Source: Bacteroidales bacterium (lineage in GTDB: Bacteria; Bacteroidota; Bacteroidia; Bacteroidales; F082). Taken from it: DNA of 64,000 nt. The stretch spans positions 113,660 to 177,659 of the forward strand of contig JAKSMU010000006.1 of NCBI GenBank assembly GCA_024400455.1, written 5' to 3'. The notes under the pieces were generated by a model. That model did no database searches. It was not told the DNA's origin and was given only the letters and a program-made list of their open reading frames with translations. Positions within the stretch are counted from its first letter, which is position 1, and each line of letters opens with the position of its first letter. The position numbers were made by a program, and so were the translations under genes. Positions 53,470-62,529 of the stretch are shown in pieces.

Positions 53470-56325
53470 TTAATTGTCACGATAGTCCTTCTTCTTCGTC
53501 AGTTTCAAGTCCTGCAAGGCCTGGGCCTTCACGTTGATGGTGAAATTCCAACTCTTGTAGTTGCCGATAGGAATCCAGCTGAAGCGCATTTCCCAGCAGT
53601 GGAGGTCGCGGTAAATATTGAGTGAAGTGTAGGAAAGTCCGTGATTGGTGAAGTCCCAGCCCGTGTTGAAGGTGATTTTCCATTTCGGCGTAATGCTGAT
53701 GTCGCCGTTGACGCTCAGCGTCTGCACCGTCTGGTTGGTAGCGATACCCAAGACTCTCGCGTAAGTTATTGAAGACGAATAGCGCAAATTATAACTGAAA
53801 CTCAGCGACCAAGGCGTAGTCCAGTCTACGTAGGCATTCGGATTACCCATAATGTCGAGCAGTTCGCCATCGGTGACATTTGGCGAATTGGCGGCGCGGT
53901 TGGCAATGTCCGTATTGAAATCCGTTGCATTGGTCTTCTTTTTCCGCCACTTGTCAACCGTGCTTTGGTTGAGCGAATAACTGATGCTGAAATTCCAAGC
54001 CGAATTGTTTTTGTGAAAAAGGCGATGGTTTTCAACGATTTCGAAACGGTTGACGCGTCTTCCGTTCTCATCGGTGGCGTATGGGTCCCAAACGCTGCTA
54101 TACTGGATGTTTAGTTTCTTAAACAAGGTGGTTCGCGCACTGACCGACAGATTCGACATATTCAGCGAGTCCTGCATCAAGTCGTAATTTCCGCTGAAAT
54201 TGAGCGACTCCAACAAAGCAATTTTCTTCACTCCCGTGATGGTATCCGATTTCGACGGCACCTTCATTTCCAGATTGTTGGCAAAATTGTAAGTGATTCT
54301 GCCCGAACTGTTTTTCGACGGCGAACCATACATTGCCCCCGTAAACATGCTGTAAACCTGCTCAACACCATTGGCATCCAAATAGCGGCCGTAAGCACCC
54401 CATTGCGGTGCGCTGAAATCAGGCGTGTAAGTGAAGCCAATGGTCGGGGTGAACACATGGCGGATGGCACGAATCGGACCTTTGGCGAAATTGACCATGC
54501 CATAAACCTTTGTCGTGAGATTGCTCGACACGTTGAAATCGACCAGATTGCGGAAACCGCGGATAGTATCATATTGCAAATGACCCGTCGAATCCGTGTC
54601 ATGCATCCACGATTGCTCAATATGCGAGAAATACATATAATCGTTGAACGAGGCCGAAGTAGTCCAGTTGATATGCTTGAACAGCTTGATTGGCAGATTG
54701 ATAGGTACGCTATGCTTTACGCCCATCTGCATATTTTTCGACCATTCCTCCAAATCCTTGTACCATTCGTGCGGGAAAAGCATAGTATCGATGCCCGTGA
54801 TGTAGTTCTTCGCATTCATCGTATAGTTGATGTTCAAATCCTTGTACCAGTGTTTCTTACCCGTCTTCCCTACTTTCTGCAAAGGATAAATACGGTTGGC
54901 CGAAAGCGTGATTTCGGGCAGCGAAACCGTTATTTGGCGGGTCATCGTATTCTGGCTGTGACCGGCATTAAGGGTCAAATAGACTTTGCCGCCGAAATTG
55001 GTCTGATAGGCGATGCTCGACTTGAACGTGTTGCTCAGGTAATCGTTTGCAGTGTTGGCGTTATACTGGTTGTAATTCGAACTCATGACATTCACATCGG
55101 CCGAAAAACTGTGGCGTGGATGCGCCTTCGGATCCTGCTTGTGCGACCATACCACCTTGAAATCGTTGCTTTTCCTGTAGTCGGGCGCGCCTTCCGTGCC
55201 GATTTTGTTCACGGCGAAGCCCAAAGCCAACGAACCGTTGAACTTATAACGCTGCGCGTAACGCAAGGTCGGCTTGATGGCCCAGCTGCCGCGCGTGTAG
55301 ATGTCGCCCAAAAGCTGCAAGTCGATATGCTCGTTGATGGCCCAGTAGTAACCGCCGTTTTCCAGATAAAAGCCGCGGTTGGCCGATTCGCCGTAAGTCG
55401 GGATAATCAGGCCCGATTTCTGCCCTTTCACATTCGGAATCATGGCAAAAGGCAAAGCCAAAGGCAGCGGGATGTCCTCGATGGTAAGGTAAATCGGACC
55501 GGTGACAATCTTGTCGTCAGGAATCACTTTGGCCTTGGTGAACTTGAACTGATAGTGCGGATGATCCTTGAGATTGCAAGTGGTGTAGCCGCCCGACTTG
55601 ATGTTGATGCTGTTGTCGTCCAGGCGCTTGATTTTCGTTCCGTTCAGATAGCCGCCGCTTTCCTCCGTCCACACCTTGGTGATGATACCCTTCTTCGACT
55701 TGAAATTGTACATCATTTCCTCGGCATCGAAAGTCGATTCGCCCTGCGTGAATACTGGCGTTCCCTGCAATTTGCCCAAAGTGTCGGCCACACCGTAGGC
55801 ACGGCACACATTCGACTCGAGGTCGAATTCAAGGCAAGCGGCTTTCAGCACAATGTCGTCATATTTGGCTTCGGCATCGCCGTAATAATACATCTTGCGG
55901 GTATTCATGTCCCTGACCACCGAATCGGTAGCCGAGCAGATGATTTTGGCCTCCAAAGCCGACTCGCTGCGAGGTGGAATAAACTTCTGTTTTTCAACCG
56001 TTTCTGGCAATGAATCCATCAGGATGCTATCTTGTGGCATCATCAGCGAATCGGGCATAATGCTATCAATAGGCATCGCAAGGCTATCTGAATGAGGCAG
56101 CGTGTCATTCGGAGGCAAATCGGGCAATTCTTCGGGGATGGAATCCAGCTGCATGACAATCGTGTCGACGATGCGCTGGGGCACGGTATCGGTCTGGGCC
56201 TGATGCGGATTGGCTTCCATTTTGGCCATGTTCTTGCAGCCGTGGCACAGCAAAAGAATGAGAATCAACCCGCAAAAAAGCAGCGTTGAATAATAAATCC
56301 CATATAATTTGCGTTTTTTCAACAC
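53470..56325 (-). CDS. LptD-like outer-membrane LPS assembly protein
   Basis: This 951-residue protein starts at a GTG at 56325. A longer frame to 56382 lies upstream of the predicted promoter (TATCTTTG at 56357-56364), so it is rejected. The N-terminal membrane/signal segment (LLFCGLILILLLCHGC) is followed by a Pro/Asp-rich linker and an OstA-type beta-jellyroll at about 130-300 (KIICSATDSVVRDMNTRKMY, YYGDAEAKYDDIVLKAACLE). A large C-terminal beta-barrel follows. The layout matches the Bacteroidota branch of LptD, which inserts LPS into the outer leaflet. It is divergent from a cell-wall amidase. Confidence 0.82.
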   Translation of the reverse strand: MLKKRKLYGIYYSTLLFCGLILILLLCHGCKNMAKMEANPHQAQTDTVPQRIVDTIVMQLDSIPEELPDLPPNDTLPHSDSLAMPIDSIMPDSLMMPQDSILMDSLPETVEKQKFIPPRSESALEAKIICSATDSVVRDMNTRKMYYYGDAEAKYDDIVLKAACLEFDLESNVCRAYGVADTLGKLQGTPVFTQGESTFDAEEMMYNFKSKKGIITKVWTEESGGYLNGTKIKRLDDNSINIKSGGYTTCNLKDHPHYQFKFTKAKVIPDDKIVTGPIYLTIEDIPLPLALPFAMIPNVKGQKSGLIIPTYGESANRGFYLENGGYYWAINEHIDLQLLGDIYTRGSWAIKPTLRYAQRYKFNGSLALGFAVNKIGTEGAPDYRKSNDFKVVWSHKQDPKAHPRHSFSADVNVMSSNYNQYNANTANDYLSNTFKSSIAYQTNFGGKVYLTLNAGHSQNTMTRQITVSLPEITLSANRIYPLQKVGKTGKKHWYKDLNINYTMNAKNYITGIDTMLFPHEWYKDLEEWSKNMQMGVKHSVPINLPIKLFKHINWTTSASFNDYMYFSHIEQSWMHDTDSTGHLQYDTIRGFRNLVDFNVSSNLTTKVYGMVNFAKGPIRAIRHVFTPTIGFTYTPDFSAPQWGAYGRYLDANGVEQVYSMFTGAMYGSPSKNSSGRITYNFANNLEMKVPSKSDTITGVKKIALLESLNFSGNYDLMQDSLNMSNLSVSARTTLFKKLNIQYSSVWDPYATDENGRRVNRFEIVENHRLFHKNNSAWNFSISYSLNQSTVDKWRKKKTNATDFNTDIANRAANSPNVTDGELLDIMGNPNAYVDWTTPWSLSFSYNLRYSSSITYARVLGIATNQTVQTLSVNGDISITPKWKITFNTGWDFTNHGLSYTSLNIYRDLHCWEMRFSWIPIGNYKSWNFTINVKAQALQDLKLTKKKDYRDN

Positions 56326-56333
56326 GAAAATTT

Positions 56334-56341
56334 TATTTTTG
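56334..56341 (+). promoter_or_regulatory. -7 box of the amidase gene
   Basis: TATTTTTG fits TAnnTTTG, with TTTG at 56308-56311 upstream; start near 56348. It interleaves with the divergent lptD-like promoter. Confidence 0.45.
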
Positions 56342-56356
56342 CCATCAAATTCGGTG

Positions 56357-56364
56357 CAAAGATA
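56357..56364 (-). promoter_or_regulatory. -7 box of the LptD-like gene
   Basis: TATCTTTG on the minus strand fits TAnnTTTG, with TTTG at 56380-56383; start near 56350. This decides the GTG start at 56325. Confidence 0.5.
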
Positions 56365-56393
56365 GTTTTTCTTGGCGCACAAACTACCTCAAT

Positions 56394-57491
56394 ATGAATC
56401 AACGTAGAAAAATAAAATTTGGTATGCTGCTGCTGGCAATTCTTTTGCCCATGATCGTAGCGGCACAGAAAGGCGAAAAGATACAGACTGTGGTGATTGA
56501 TGCCGGTCATGGCGGCAAGGATCCGGGAGCCTTGGGAAAGTCATGCAAGGAAAAGGACCTCAACCTCGCAGTTGCCTTGAAATTAGGCGCTTACATCGAG
56601 GAAAACATGCCGAATGTGAAAGTAGTCTACACCCGAAAAAAGGATGTGTTCGTAGAACTTAACGAACGTGCCGCCATCGCCAACCGCAACGATGCAGACG
56701 TATTCATTTCCATTCACTGCAATTCGGCAGGCAGCACATCGGTTCACGGTGCCGAGACATTCGTCATGGGTGAATCGAAAAACGAAGCCAACCTCAATGT
56801 GGCAAAGGCAGAAAATGCGGCCATCCTCCTGGAAGACAATGCCGGAGAGACCTACGACAACTTTGACCCGAACAGCACCGAAGCCTACATCCTGTTTTCG
56901 CTGTCGCAAAGCCTTTATCAAAACCAAAGCCTGCAACTGGCCGACAAGGTGCAGCAGCAGCTGGTCACCAAGGTGGAACGCCACGACAGAGGCGTGCAAC
57001 AGGCTGGTTTCCTTGTGCTTTGGAAAACATCAATGCCAAGTATTCTGGTTGAATTAGGATTCCTGAGCAATGCCAACGAAGAGAAATTCCTCAACTCGGA
57101 ACGCGGCCAGACCCAGATGGCGCTGGCACTCTACCGTGCTTTCAACGAATACAAGCAAGCCTACGAGACCGACAACAAGACCGAGCAAAAACCCGTGGCG
57201 ACAACGCCCGCAAGCAGCATCAACAGCGATGTGTTTTTCTCCGTGCAGTTCGCCAGCCGCGACAAGAAAGTGCCTGTCACCGACAAGGCTTTCAAGAAAG
57301 TGCCCGAAGTGGATGTCTACGAATACAACGGCGCATTCCGTTACATATCAGGGCATTTCACCAGCAAAGCGCAAGCCACGGCACGGCAAACCGAGCTAAG
57401 AAACCTAGGTTTCAGCGATGCCTTTGTCGTCGCTTTCGTCAATGGCGAGCGAGCCACTTTGAAAGCGGCGGAAGCGGCTTTGAAGAAATGA
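56394..57491 (+). CDS. N-acetylmuramoyl-L-alanine amidase with C-terminal SPOR-like domain
   Basis: This 365-residue exported enzyme (signal MNQRRKIKFGMLLLAILLPM) cleaves the amide bond between MurNAc and L-alanine in peptidoglycan. The Amidase_3 domain is clear: VVIDAGHGGKDPGALG (zinc His), KEKDLNLAVALKLG, NDADVFISIHCNSAGS and PSILVELGFLSNANEE with the catalytic Glu. A linker of Thr/Ala/Ser leads to a SPOR-like domain at about 280-365 (FFSVQFASRDKKVP, FTSKAQATARQTELRNLGF) that targets division sites. A terminator follows the stop. Confidence 0.93.
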   Translation: MNQRRKIKFGMLLLAILLPMIVAAQKGEKIQTVVIDAGHGGKDPGALGKSCKEKDLNLAVALKLGAYIEENMPNVKVVYTRKKDVFVELNERAAIANRNDADVFISIHCNSAGSTSVHGAETFVMGESKNEANLNVAKAENAAILLEDNAGETYDNFDPNSTEAYILFSLSQSLYQNQSLQLADKVQQQLVTKVERHDRGVQQAGFLVLWKTSMPSILVELGFLSNANEEKFLNSERGQTQMALALYRAFNEYKQAYETDNKTEQKPVATTPASSINSDVFFSVQFASRDKKVPVTDKAFKKVPEVDVYEYNGAFRYISGHFTSKAQATARQTELRNLGFSDAFVVAFVNGERATLKAAEAALKK

Positions 57492-57494
57492 AAA

Positions 57495-57527
57495 AAGTGC
57501 CCCAAATGAGGCACTTTTCGATTTTTG
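57495..57527. terminator. terminator between the amidase and ridA
   Basis: AAAAGTGCC / GGCACTTTT (9 bp, 8-base loop) follows the amidase stop, with GATTTTT after it. The convergent ridA gene ends just beyond. Confidence 0.8.
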
Positions 57528-57541
57528 CATTAAGCCAAGCT

Positions 57542-57916
57542 TTACTTTGCAGCAATCATTTCAATTTCCACCAAGGCTTTCTTGGGCAGTTCCTTCACGG
57601 CGAAGGCGGCGCGAGCCGGGCAGTCGCCAGTGAAATACTTGGCGTAGACGGTGTTCATCTCGCCGAAATAGCTCATGTCGGCCAGATAGCAGGTCGATTT
57701 CACCACGTTGTCGAAAGTGCAGCCAGCTGCTTCGAGGATGGCTTGCAGATTCTTCATGCTCTGTTCGGTCTGTTCGCTCACCGTTTCAGGCATGAGACCC
57801 GTTTCAGGATTGATTGGAAGTTGACCGGAAATAAAAACCATGCCGTTGGCTTCGATGGCCTGGCTGTAAGGTCCGATGGCACCGGGAGCCTTTGTCGTTG
57901 CTATTGCTTTTTTCAT
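57542..57916 (-). CDS. ridA: RidA family reactive-intermediate deaminase
   Basis: This 124-residue cytoplasmic protein hydrolyses reactive enamine/imine intermediates released by PLP enzymes. Markers are APGAIGPYSQAIEANGMVFI, SGQLPINPETG, the catalytic Arg in CPARAAFAVKELPK and VEIEMIAAK at the end. Length is normal. It has its own -7 box at 57946-57953. Confidence 0.95.
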   Translation of the reverse strand: MKKAIATTKAPGAIGPYSQAIEANGMVFISGQLPINPETGLMPETVSEQTEQSMKNLQAILEAAGCTFDNVVKSTCYLADMSYFGEMNTVYAKYFTGDCPARAAFAVKELPKKALVEIEMIAAK

Positions 57917-57945
57917 TGTATGTAGATTTAGTTTGTTTCGGTGTG

Positions 57946-57953
57946 CAAAGATA
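57946..57953 (-). promoter_or_regulatory. -7 box of ridA
   Basis: TATCTTTG on the minus strand fits TAnnTTTG; start near 57939, about 22 bases before the ATG. Confidence 0.5.
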
Positions 57954-57994
57954 TGTTTTTTTGAGGCACGAGAATGATTTTGATTTTTTTAAAA

Positions 57995-58018
57995 CCGCAG
58001 ATTACGCGGATTACGCAG
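57995..58018. repeat. CCGCAGATTACGCGGATTACGCAG dispersed motif
   Basis: Two overlapping GATTACGC units sit in an otherwise AT-rich stretch after ridA. The motif is a known-looking dispersed sequence of this phylum, but I cannot confirm copies elsewhere in this window. Confidence 0.35.
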
Positions 58019-58093
58019 AGCCGCACTGCGAAAAAGACAAAGGCAATAATAAAACTTTTAGACCTTGGTTGAAAAATGTAAGTTGGATTAATT

Positions 58094-58610
58094 AAGGTAA
58101 ATGGTCTTGATGCAACACCTTCGACAGGTTAAAGGGGTTTGAGGTCTTCGTCACACACCTCCGACAGGTTGAAGGGGGTCGATGGTCTTAGTGCAACACC
58201 CTCTGATAGGTTGAAGGGGGTCAATGGTCTTGATGCAACACCTTCTGATAGGTTGAAGGGGGTCAATGGTCTTGATGCAACACCTTTGACCAGGTTGAAG
58301 GGGGTAAAACATGTCTGCACATGACTAATTGGCAGGTTTAACGGGGTTTTTGGTCTCGCAAAGCGACCGAAAACCAGGTTAAAGGCCCTTTTTAATGTTG
58401 ATGCATGACAAAAAGACCGATAAAAGGGGGTAAAAAGTCTCTATCACACACTTTTGACCAGGTTGAAGGGGTTTTCTGTCTTCGTCACACACCTCCGACA
58501 GGTTAAACGGGGTCGATGGTCTTGATGCAACACCTCCGACAGGTTGAAGGGGTTTGAGGTCTCCGTCACACACCTCCGACAGGTTGAAGGGGTTTGATGT
58601 CAGTGAATGA
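58094..58610. repeat. array of about twelve 41-bp imperfect tandem repeats
   Basis: Units of 40-42 bases share a core GGTTGAAGGGGT preceded by CTCCGACA or similar. They come in two main forms: one continuing TTGAGGTCTTCGTCACACAC, the other CGATGGTCTTGATGCAACAC. Central units (about 58280-58440) are diverged; the outer ones are near-identical. The units abut with no unique spacers, so it is not CRISPR. Open frames on both strands across it are a by-product of the repeat. Confidence 0.88.
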
Positions 58611-58861
58611 ATGTGTTTGGGGTTCACACAGTGTGGTGAAAGGCCGCCGCTTCTCGATAACCCCAGGCAATAATATGCTTTTTGACCCACGTTGCTTGCC
58701 ATAGTCTTGTCCTTTGTCGGGCAGCATCTCGCTTCCGCTTCTACAACGACGAGAGGCTTCACCAAAGCCTCGGATACAAGACACCCGCAAGCTGCTATCT
58801 CCATCAAAAAGAGGCTGCTTGACCAAAAAGAGAAAAACACTATCGAATGAGAAACAATTTG

Positions 58862-58869
58862 TATATTTG
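58862..58869 (+). promoter_or_regulatory. -7 box of the TPR/HTH regulator
   Basis: TATATTTG fits TAnnTTTG; start near 58876, leaving a leader of about 80 bases to the ATG at 58957. It is 250 bases after the repeat array. Confidence 0.45.
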
Positions 58870-58956
58870 CAACGCTAACCCGCAAACGAAAACCACCTTA
58901 ATCTCACCTATTAGTGGTTCAAACTTCGGGACGCATTATAGTTGGAGAGTGTCCGT

Positions 58957-61083
58957 ATGACGATAACTTTGAGAATAATTGTACAATTTATAAGCAGAAT
59001 TTATGTGAGGTTTACAAGTTTTATAGTGAGAAATGAGTGCAAACTGATATGCCGTGATGTCCTGCGATTACGCAAGTGCTTAAGTATTATAGGCGTTTTG
59101 GCGGGGACGCTTTTTTTTGCCTGTTGTGGTGGAGAAGGGGCGCGACAGCCGGAGGAGCATGGCAGTAGTGCTCATGCCATATTGGCCGAGATTGACTCAC
59201 TGATGTGGCGGCGGGCTGATAGTGCTTTTGTATTGCTGCAGGAGTTCGTTGTTAGTCCTGAGGTGGAAGAACTTGATACCTTTGACGGGCACTACTGCCA
59301 AGTGCTGATTTCGGAGTTGCTTTATAAAAATGACTGTGAGCAGACCAACAGAGAGGATTTGCTACAAGCGGTGGTTTATTTTGATTCGCTGATTGTGAAC
59401 CAACACGATGCGAACAAACGTGAAGTGGTTATACAAAAACAGAATGTGTTTTTGGATGCGCGGGCGCATTATATCAATGGGGTTGGGCATTATGAGCAGG
59501 GAAATGTAGTGCAGGCTTGTGCAGAATATCTAAAGGCATTGGAGTTGATGGAGGAACATTTTGAGGAGAAGGATTTGGTAGGGAAAAAGGCTCAGTTTAT
59601 GACCTATATCTATAACCGTCTTGGGGATATGTTTGAGGAACAGTTGTTGGCGGAACCTGCCATTACTTGCTATAAACAAGCATTGTTTTATTGCAGGCGA
59701 GAACCGACTTCTAAATATGGATTATCTGTTTTGTTATATCGCTTGGGAATACAATACGACATTGTTAACCAAAAAGATAGTGCTGCTTTTTATTATGATG
59801 AAGCATTGGCAAACATGCCTGATTTTGATAATCTTCATTATAGAGACCTTGTTTCGAATAAAGCCATATTTGCTTTTTTTAATTTGGAATATAGTTCGGA
59901 TTCCGTTATTAAGATTCTAAAACAATTAGTCACACTCTCGGCAGATGAAGAGGAAAGAACAACTAGATTATTGACTCTTGGCAATATATTATTTGAAGAT
60001 AAGCAATATGATTCTTCACGTGTGTATTTGGAAACCTTATTTGAACAACAAGAAAAAGACATTACATCCCAACTTATGGCTGCTGAGAGTTTAAATAGCA
60101 TATACCAAATGAAAGGGGATTCCGTAAAAGCCCAAAAATATGCTTTGTTTCTTGCTGGTTTTACTATGTCGGAAATTGAAAAGAAAACAGAGGTCTCAAA
60201 GGTCAACGAAATGTTCAAAGAGCATTTGACTAAACAACAAGAGAAGCAAGCTGGATTGGCTCGAGAAAAAGCTGTAAAAAAAACCTTGGAGATTATTATT
60301 CCGATTGCTGTTGTGGTTGCTTTAGTTATCTTTATTGTTTTAAAGCATAGAAGCAAAAAGCTATTGAAGGAGCATCAAGAGGAAGCGGGCAGGATGCTTG
60401 GGGAAACAGAACGGCAGCATAAGGATGAATTGAGACGGAGGCAGGTAGAAGCGGAAAAGCAGCTGGAAGACAAAGAGAAACATTATCAGTCGGAGTTGGA
60501 GACAAAAGAGGCCGAGGCAAGAAAAGAGATGGAAGAAAAGGACAAGCAGCACGCTGAAGTGCTTGAAGCCGAGCGACAAACTCACCGGATGGAGCAAGCC
60601 GCCATGTCGGGCCGACTGAAACGAAGCAACCAGGAACTGCGTGAACTGAAGGACCAAATCAAGCAATTGGATGATATGGCTGCAAAAACCGAAGTTGCTG
60701 CATCTTTTGATGAAGAACCTATATGCCATCTCATCATGGATCGGGTGAATGAAGGGCAGTTCAAATCGAAAATAGATTATATCATCTATAAGGATGCTGC
60801 TTTGGAAAAGCAGCAATTGCTGGACTTGCGTTTGGCCGTCGACCGTCATTTCGGGCAGTTTACCGCCCGCCTCAAAAAGGCCTATCCAGAGCTTACCAAT
60901 AGCGACCTTGACTATTGTTGCCTTTATCTTTTGGGGCTGACCGATGCCGATATTGCTGCCTTGATGCAGCGCACCTACAATACCGTTTTTGAGCGCAAAA
61001 GCAAAATGCGTAAGATATTCGGCAGCGATAATCCACTTCCCATCACCTTGATGGGTATGGCCAATGATTCTTTATTTATTTGA
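58957..61083 (+). CDS. membrane TPR regulator with coiled coil and C-terminal HTH-like domain
   Basis: This 708-residue protein starts at the ATG at 58957; a TTG at 58942 adds five residues. A hydrophobic segment with a lipobox-like FFACC lies near residue 50. TPR-type helical repeats follow at about 70-420 (VVYFDSLIV, EQGNVVQACAEYLKALELM, ITCYKQALFY), then a membrane helix at about 445-465 (IIIPIAVVVALVIFIVL). A long charged coiled coil runs to about 590. The C-terminal ~115 residues (YPELTNSDLDYCCLYLLGLT, DADIAALMQRTYNTVFERKS) look like a LuxR-like HTH. Small exported-protein genes follow. Confidence 0.75.
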   Translation: MTITLRIIVQFISRIYVRFTSFIVRNECKLICRDVLRLRKCLSIIGVLAGTLFFACCGGEGARQPEEHGSSAHAILAEIDSLMWRRADSAFVLLQEFVVSPEVEELDTFDGHYCQVLISELLYKNDCEQTNREDLLQAVVYFDSLIVNQHDANKREVVIQKQNVFLDARAHYINGVGHYEQGNVVQACAEYLKALELMEEHFEEKDLVGKKAQFMTYIYNRLGDMFEEQLLAEPAITCYKQALFYCRREPTSKYGLSVLLYRLGIQYDIVNQKDSAAFYYDEALANMPDFDNLHYRDLVSNKAIFAFFNLEYSSDSVIKILKQLVTLSADEEERTTRLLTLGNILFEDKQYDSSRVYLETLFEQQEKDITSQLMAAESLNSIYQMKGDSVKAQKYALFLAGFTMSEIEKKTEVSKVNEMFKEHLTKQQEKQAGLAREKAVKKTLEIIIPIAVVVALVIFIVLKHRSKKLLKEHQEEAGRMLGETERQHKDELRRRQVEAEKQLEDKEKHYQSELETKEAEARKEMEEKDKQHAEVLEAERQTHRMEQAAMSGRLKRSNQELRELKDQIKQLDDMAAKTEVAASFDEEPICHLIMDRVNEGQFKSKIDYIIYKDAALEKQQLLDLRLAVDRHFGQFTARLKKAYPELTNSDLDYCCLYLLGLTDADIAALMQRTYNTVFERKSKMRKIFGSDNPLPITLMGMANDSLFI

Positions 61084-61106
61084 TTGATAAGACGTTAGTC
61101 AAAAAC

Positions 61107-61125
61107 CCTAACCAATCCTAACCAA
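61107..61125. promoter_or_regulatory. CCTAACCAA direct repeat upstream of the DUF3244 gene
   Basis: CCTAACCAA occurs at 61107-61115 and 61117-61125, exactly 10 bases apart, and directly precedes the -33 box at 61133. One helical turn of spacing makes it a candidate operator, perhaps for the HTH regulator just upstream. Confidence 0.45.
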
Positions 61126-61132
61126 CATGTTC

Positions 61133-61163
61133 TTGCAGGGGTTTTAGACCCCCGGTACTTTTG
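61133..61163 (+). promoter_or_regulatory. promoter of the DUF3244 gene
   Basis: TTG at 61133-61135 and TACTTTTG at 61156-61163 are 20 bases apart, a good Bacteroidota promoter. Start near 61170, with the ATG at 61190. Confidence 0.65.
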
Positions 61164-61189
61164 CATCGTGATTTTAAAACTAATACACG

Positions 61190-61573
61190 ATGAAAAAAGT
61201 AGCAAAATTGATTCTGATGCTCTGTTTAGTCCTTTCGGGAGCATTGTGCTATGCCAGTGGCGTGGCCGGAACGGAAAACATGAAAGGAGAAGGAGCCATT
61301 TTAATAAAGCAGAAAGCTCACCATGGAGGTACAGACAAGAGCGGAAGCATAGTACCATCAATAAATGGGAATGCGCTTATTGTGGTATTCTGTGAAAACC
61401 TCGGCCAAGTTGCTGTTGAAGTTTCCACGGCTTCAGGTGCTCAGGTAGATTGTCTATCGGTGCTCACACCGAATGGTTTGCAGGTCTATATCCCTAATTC
61501 TGGGAATTACATTGTCACATTTACACTCTCCGATGGAGATGAATACTATGGTGAATTTACGATAACGGATTAA
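61190..61573 (+). CDS. small exported protein with DUF3244-like domain
   Basis: This 127-residue protein has a signal peptide (MKKVAKLILMLCLVLSGALC). The mature part (GSIVPSINGNALIVVFCENL, GQVAVEVSTASG, YIPNSGNYIVTFTLSDGDEY, YGEFTI) forms a small beta-sandwich pattern that I associate with DUF3244. Such proteins are often encoded beside TPR/HTH regulators like the one upstream. Function is unknown. It has its own promoter with a direct repeat in front. Confidence 0.65.
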   Translation: MKKVAKLILMLCLVLSGALCYASGVAGTENMKGEGAILIKQKAHHGGTDKSGSIVPSINGNALIVVFCENLGQVAVEVSTASGAQVDCLSVLTPNGLQVYIPNSGNYIVTFTLSDGDEYYGEFTITD

Positions 61574-61677
61574 AAAATAAAGTCCTTGCTGTTGGCTTTT
61601 ATTATGATAAGGAAAAACATTGTATGGTTTTATTTGATTAATGCTTTATTGTTGACTTCAGAAAACGCAACCAAGAA

Positions 61678-61923
61678 ATGAGAAATATAGCAAAAACTAT
61701 TATTCTTGCGGCAATAGTGGCGGCTTTGGCCGCCCTGCTGCTTGCAGGATGCCAAGAAGGGCATCGTAAGGAACTTTCTCTGCCGCCTTCAAATGAACAA
61801 AGAGAACAGACCGAAATCAAAGCAGACAGTTTAAAAGAGGACTCTATGAAAGCCTTCTATGAGCGGATGCGGCGGTGGGATGCACTGCATGGCGGAATGA
61901 GGCAAAGAGAAAGCGACAAATGA
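61678..61923 (+). CDS. small putative lipoprotein
   Basis: This 81-residue protein has a lipoprotein signal (MRNIAKTIILAAIVAALAAL) ending in the lipobox LLAGC. A charged tail follows (RKELSLPPSNEQREQTEIKA, MRRWDALHGGMRQRESDK). No domain is recognised. It lies between the DUF3244 and outer-membrane protein genes and may belong to the same regulated unit. Confidence 0.55.
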   Translation: MRNIAKTIILAAIVAALAALLLAGCQEGHRKELSLPPSNEQREQTEIKADSLKEDSMKAFYERMRRWDALHGGMRQRESDK

Positions 61924-61977
61924 AAACTACACTTTTTTATCAATAATTAAATGTTAAACCTTTAAAAATTTAAAATC

Positions 61978-62529
61978 ATGTTTAGTAAAAACAAAATCAG
62001 AACAATGCTTGTGCTGCTGGCGATGTTATTGACGGTTTCTCTTCATGCTCAAATTGATTTCGGAATTGGGCTACAAAAAGAGTTGTTCGGTGTTTCTTTG
62101 AATCCTGAGAATGCTGATGATGCGACTTTTAATGTTGACAAGGTTGATGTTTCCATGTTGCTGTCTGATCATTTCCGATTAGGTTTGGGATTTCAATCGG
62201 GCACTTTAGTCAATCATGAAGCTAAGCGTTACGAACCAAGAGCAGGGCTTTCGTTGAGTCTTGCTTATCTCTTTAGCTTCAAGAACTATAAGGATTTCGC
62301 CATAGCACCTGCCATTTCCATTGGTAATAGTTTTAAAGATTTCAAATCATTTCAAAACTATGATGTTGACGTGAGTGTTAGGGAATACTTGTTCAAATCA
62401 TTATTCTTAGGGACAGGTATAAGATACGCACATTGGCAAAATTCCGAAATCGTTAATGACCGCAACTGCTTAACATGGTATTGGGAAATGGGATTCAATC
62501 TATATTTCATCAAAACTTTGAGAAAATAG
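61978..62529 (+). CDS. small outer-membrane beta-barrel protein
   Basis: This 183-residue protein has a signal peptide (MLVLLAMLLTVSLHAQ region). Alternating strands are typical of small outer-membrane barrels (FGIGLQKELFGVSL, FRLGLGFQSGTLV, AGLSLSLAYLFSF, IAPAISIG, LFLGTGIRYAHW), with a final strand WEMGFNLYF. No specific family is recognised. It is the last gene of the cluster after the TPR/HTH regulator and is followed by a terminator. Confidence 0.6.
   Translation: MFSKNKIRTMLVLLAMLLTVSLHAQIDFGIGLQKELFGVSLNPENADDATFNVDKVDVSMLLSDHFRLGLGFQSGTLVNHEAKRYEPRAGLSLSLAYLFSFKNYKDFAIAPAISIGNSFKDFKSFQNYDVDVSVREYLFKSLFLGTGIRYAHWQNSEIVNDRNCLTWYWEMGFNLYFIKTLRK

Larger units (their letters stand above)
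57917..58956. other. 1040-base intergenic region between ridA and the TPR/HTH regulator
   Basis: It holds the ridA promoter, a dispersed GATTACGCGG-type motif (57995-58018), the 41-bp repeat array (58094-58610) and about 250 bases of unique sequence. A -7 box at 58862-58869 precedes the regulator. Minus-strand open frames (58379-58885, 58566-58826) run out of the repeats into the unique part; their residues look repeat-derived, so I do not call a gene. Confidence 0.7.

Noticed and set aside
54403..56013. 536-residue plus-strand frame inside the LptD-like gene
   Set aside because: It is antisense to the OstA/barrel region and has no domain or signal of its own.
58094..58610. CRISPR array
   Set aside because: The 41-bp units are contiguous and have no unique spacers, the repeat itself varies, and no cas gene is nearby.
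58129..58885. Protein genes across the 41-bp array (both strands)
   Set aside because: Open frames on both strands only mirror the repeat (for example TPFNLSEGVASRPL units) and show no signal or domain.
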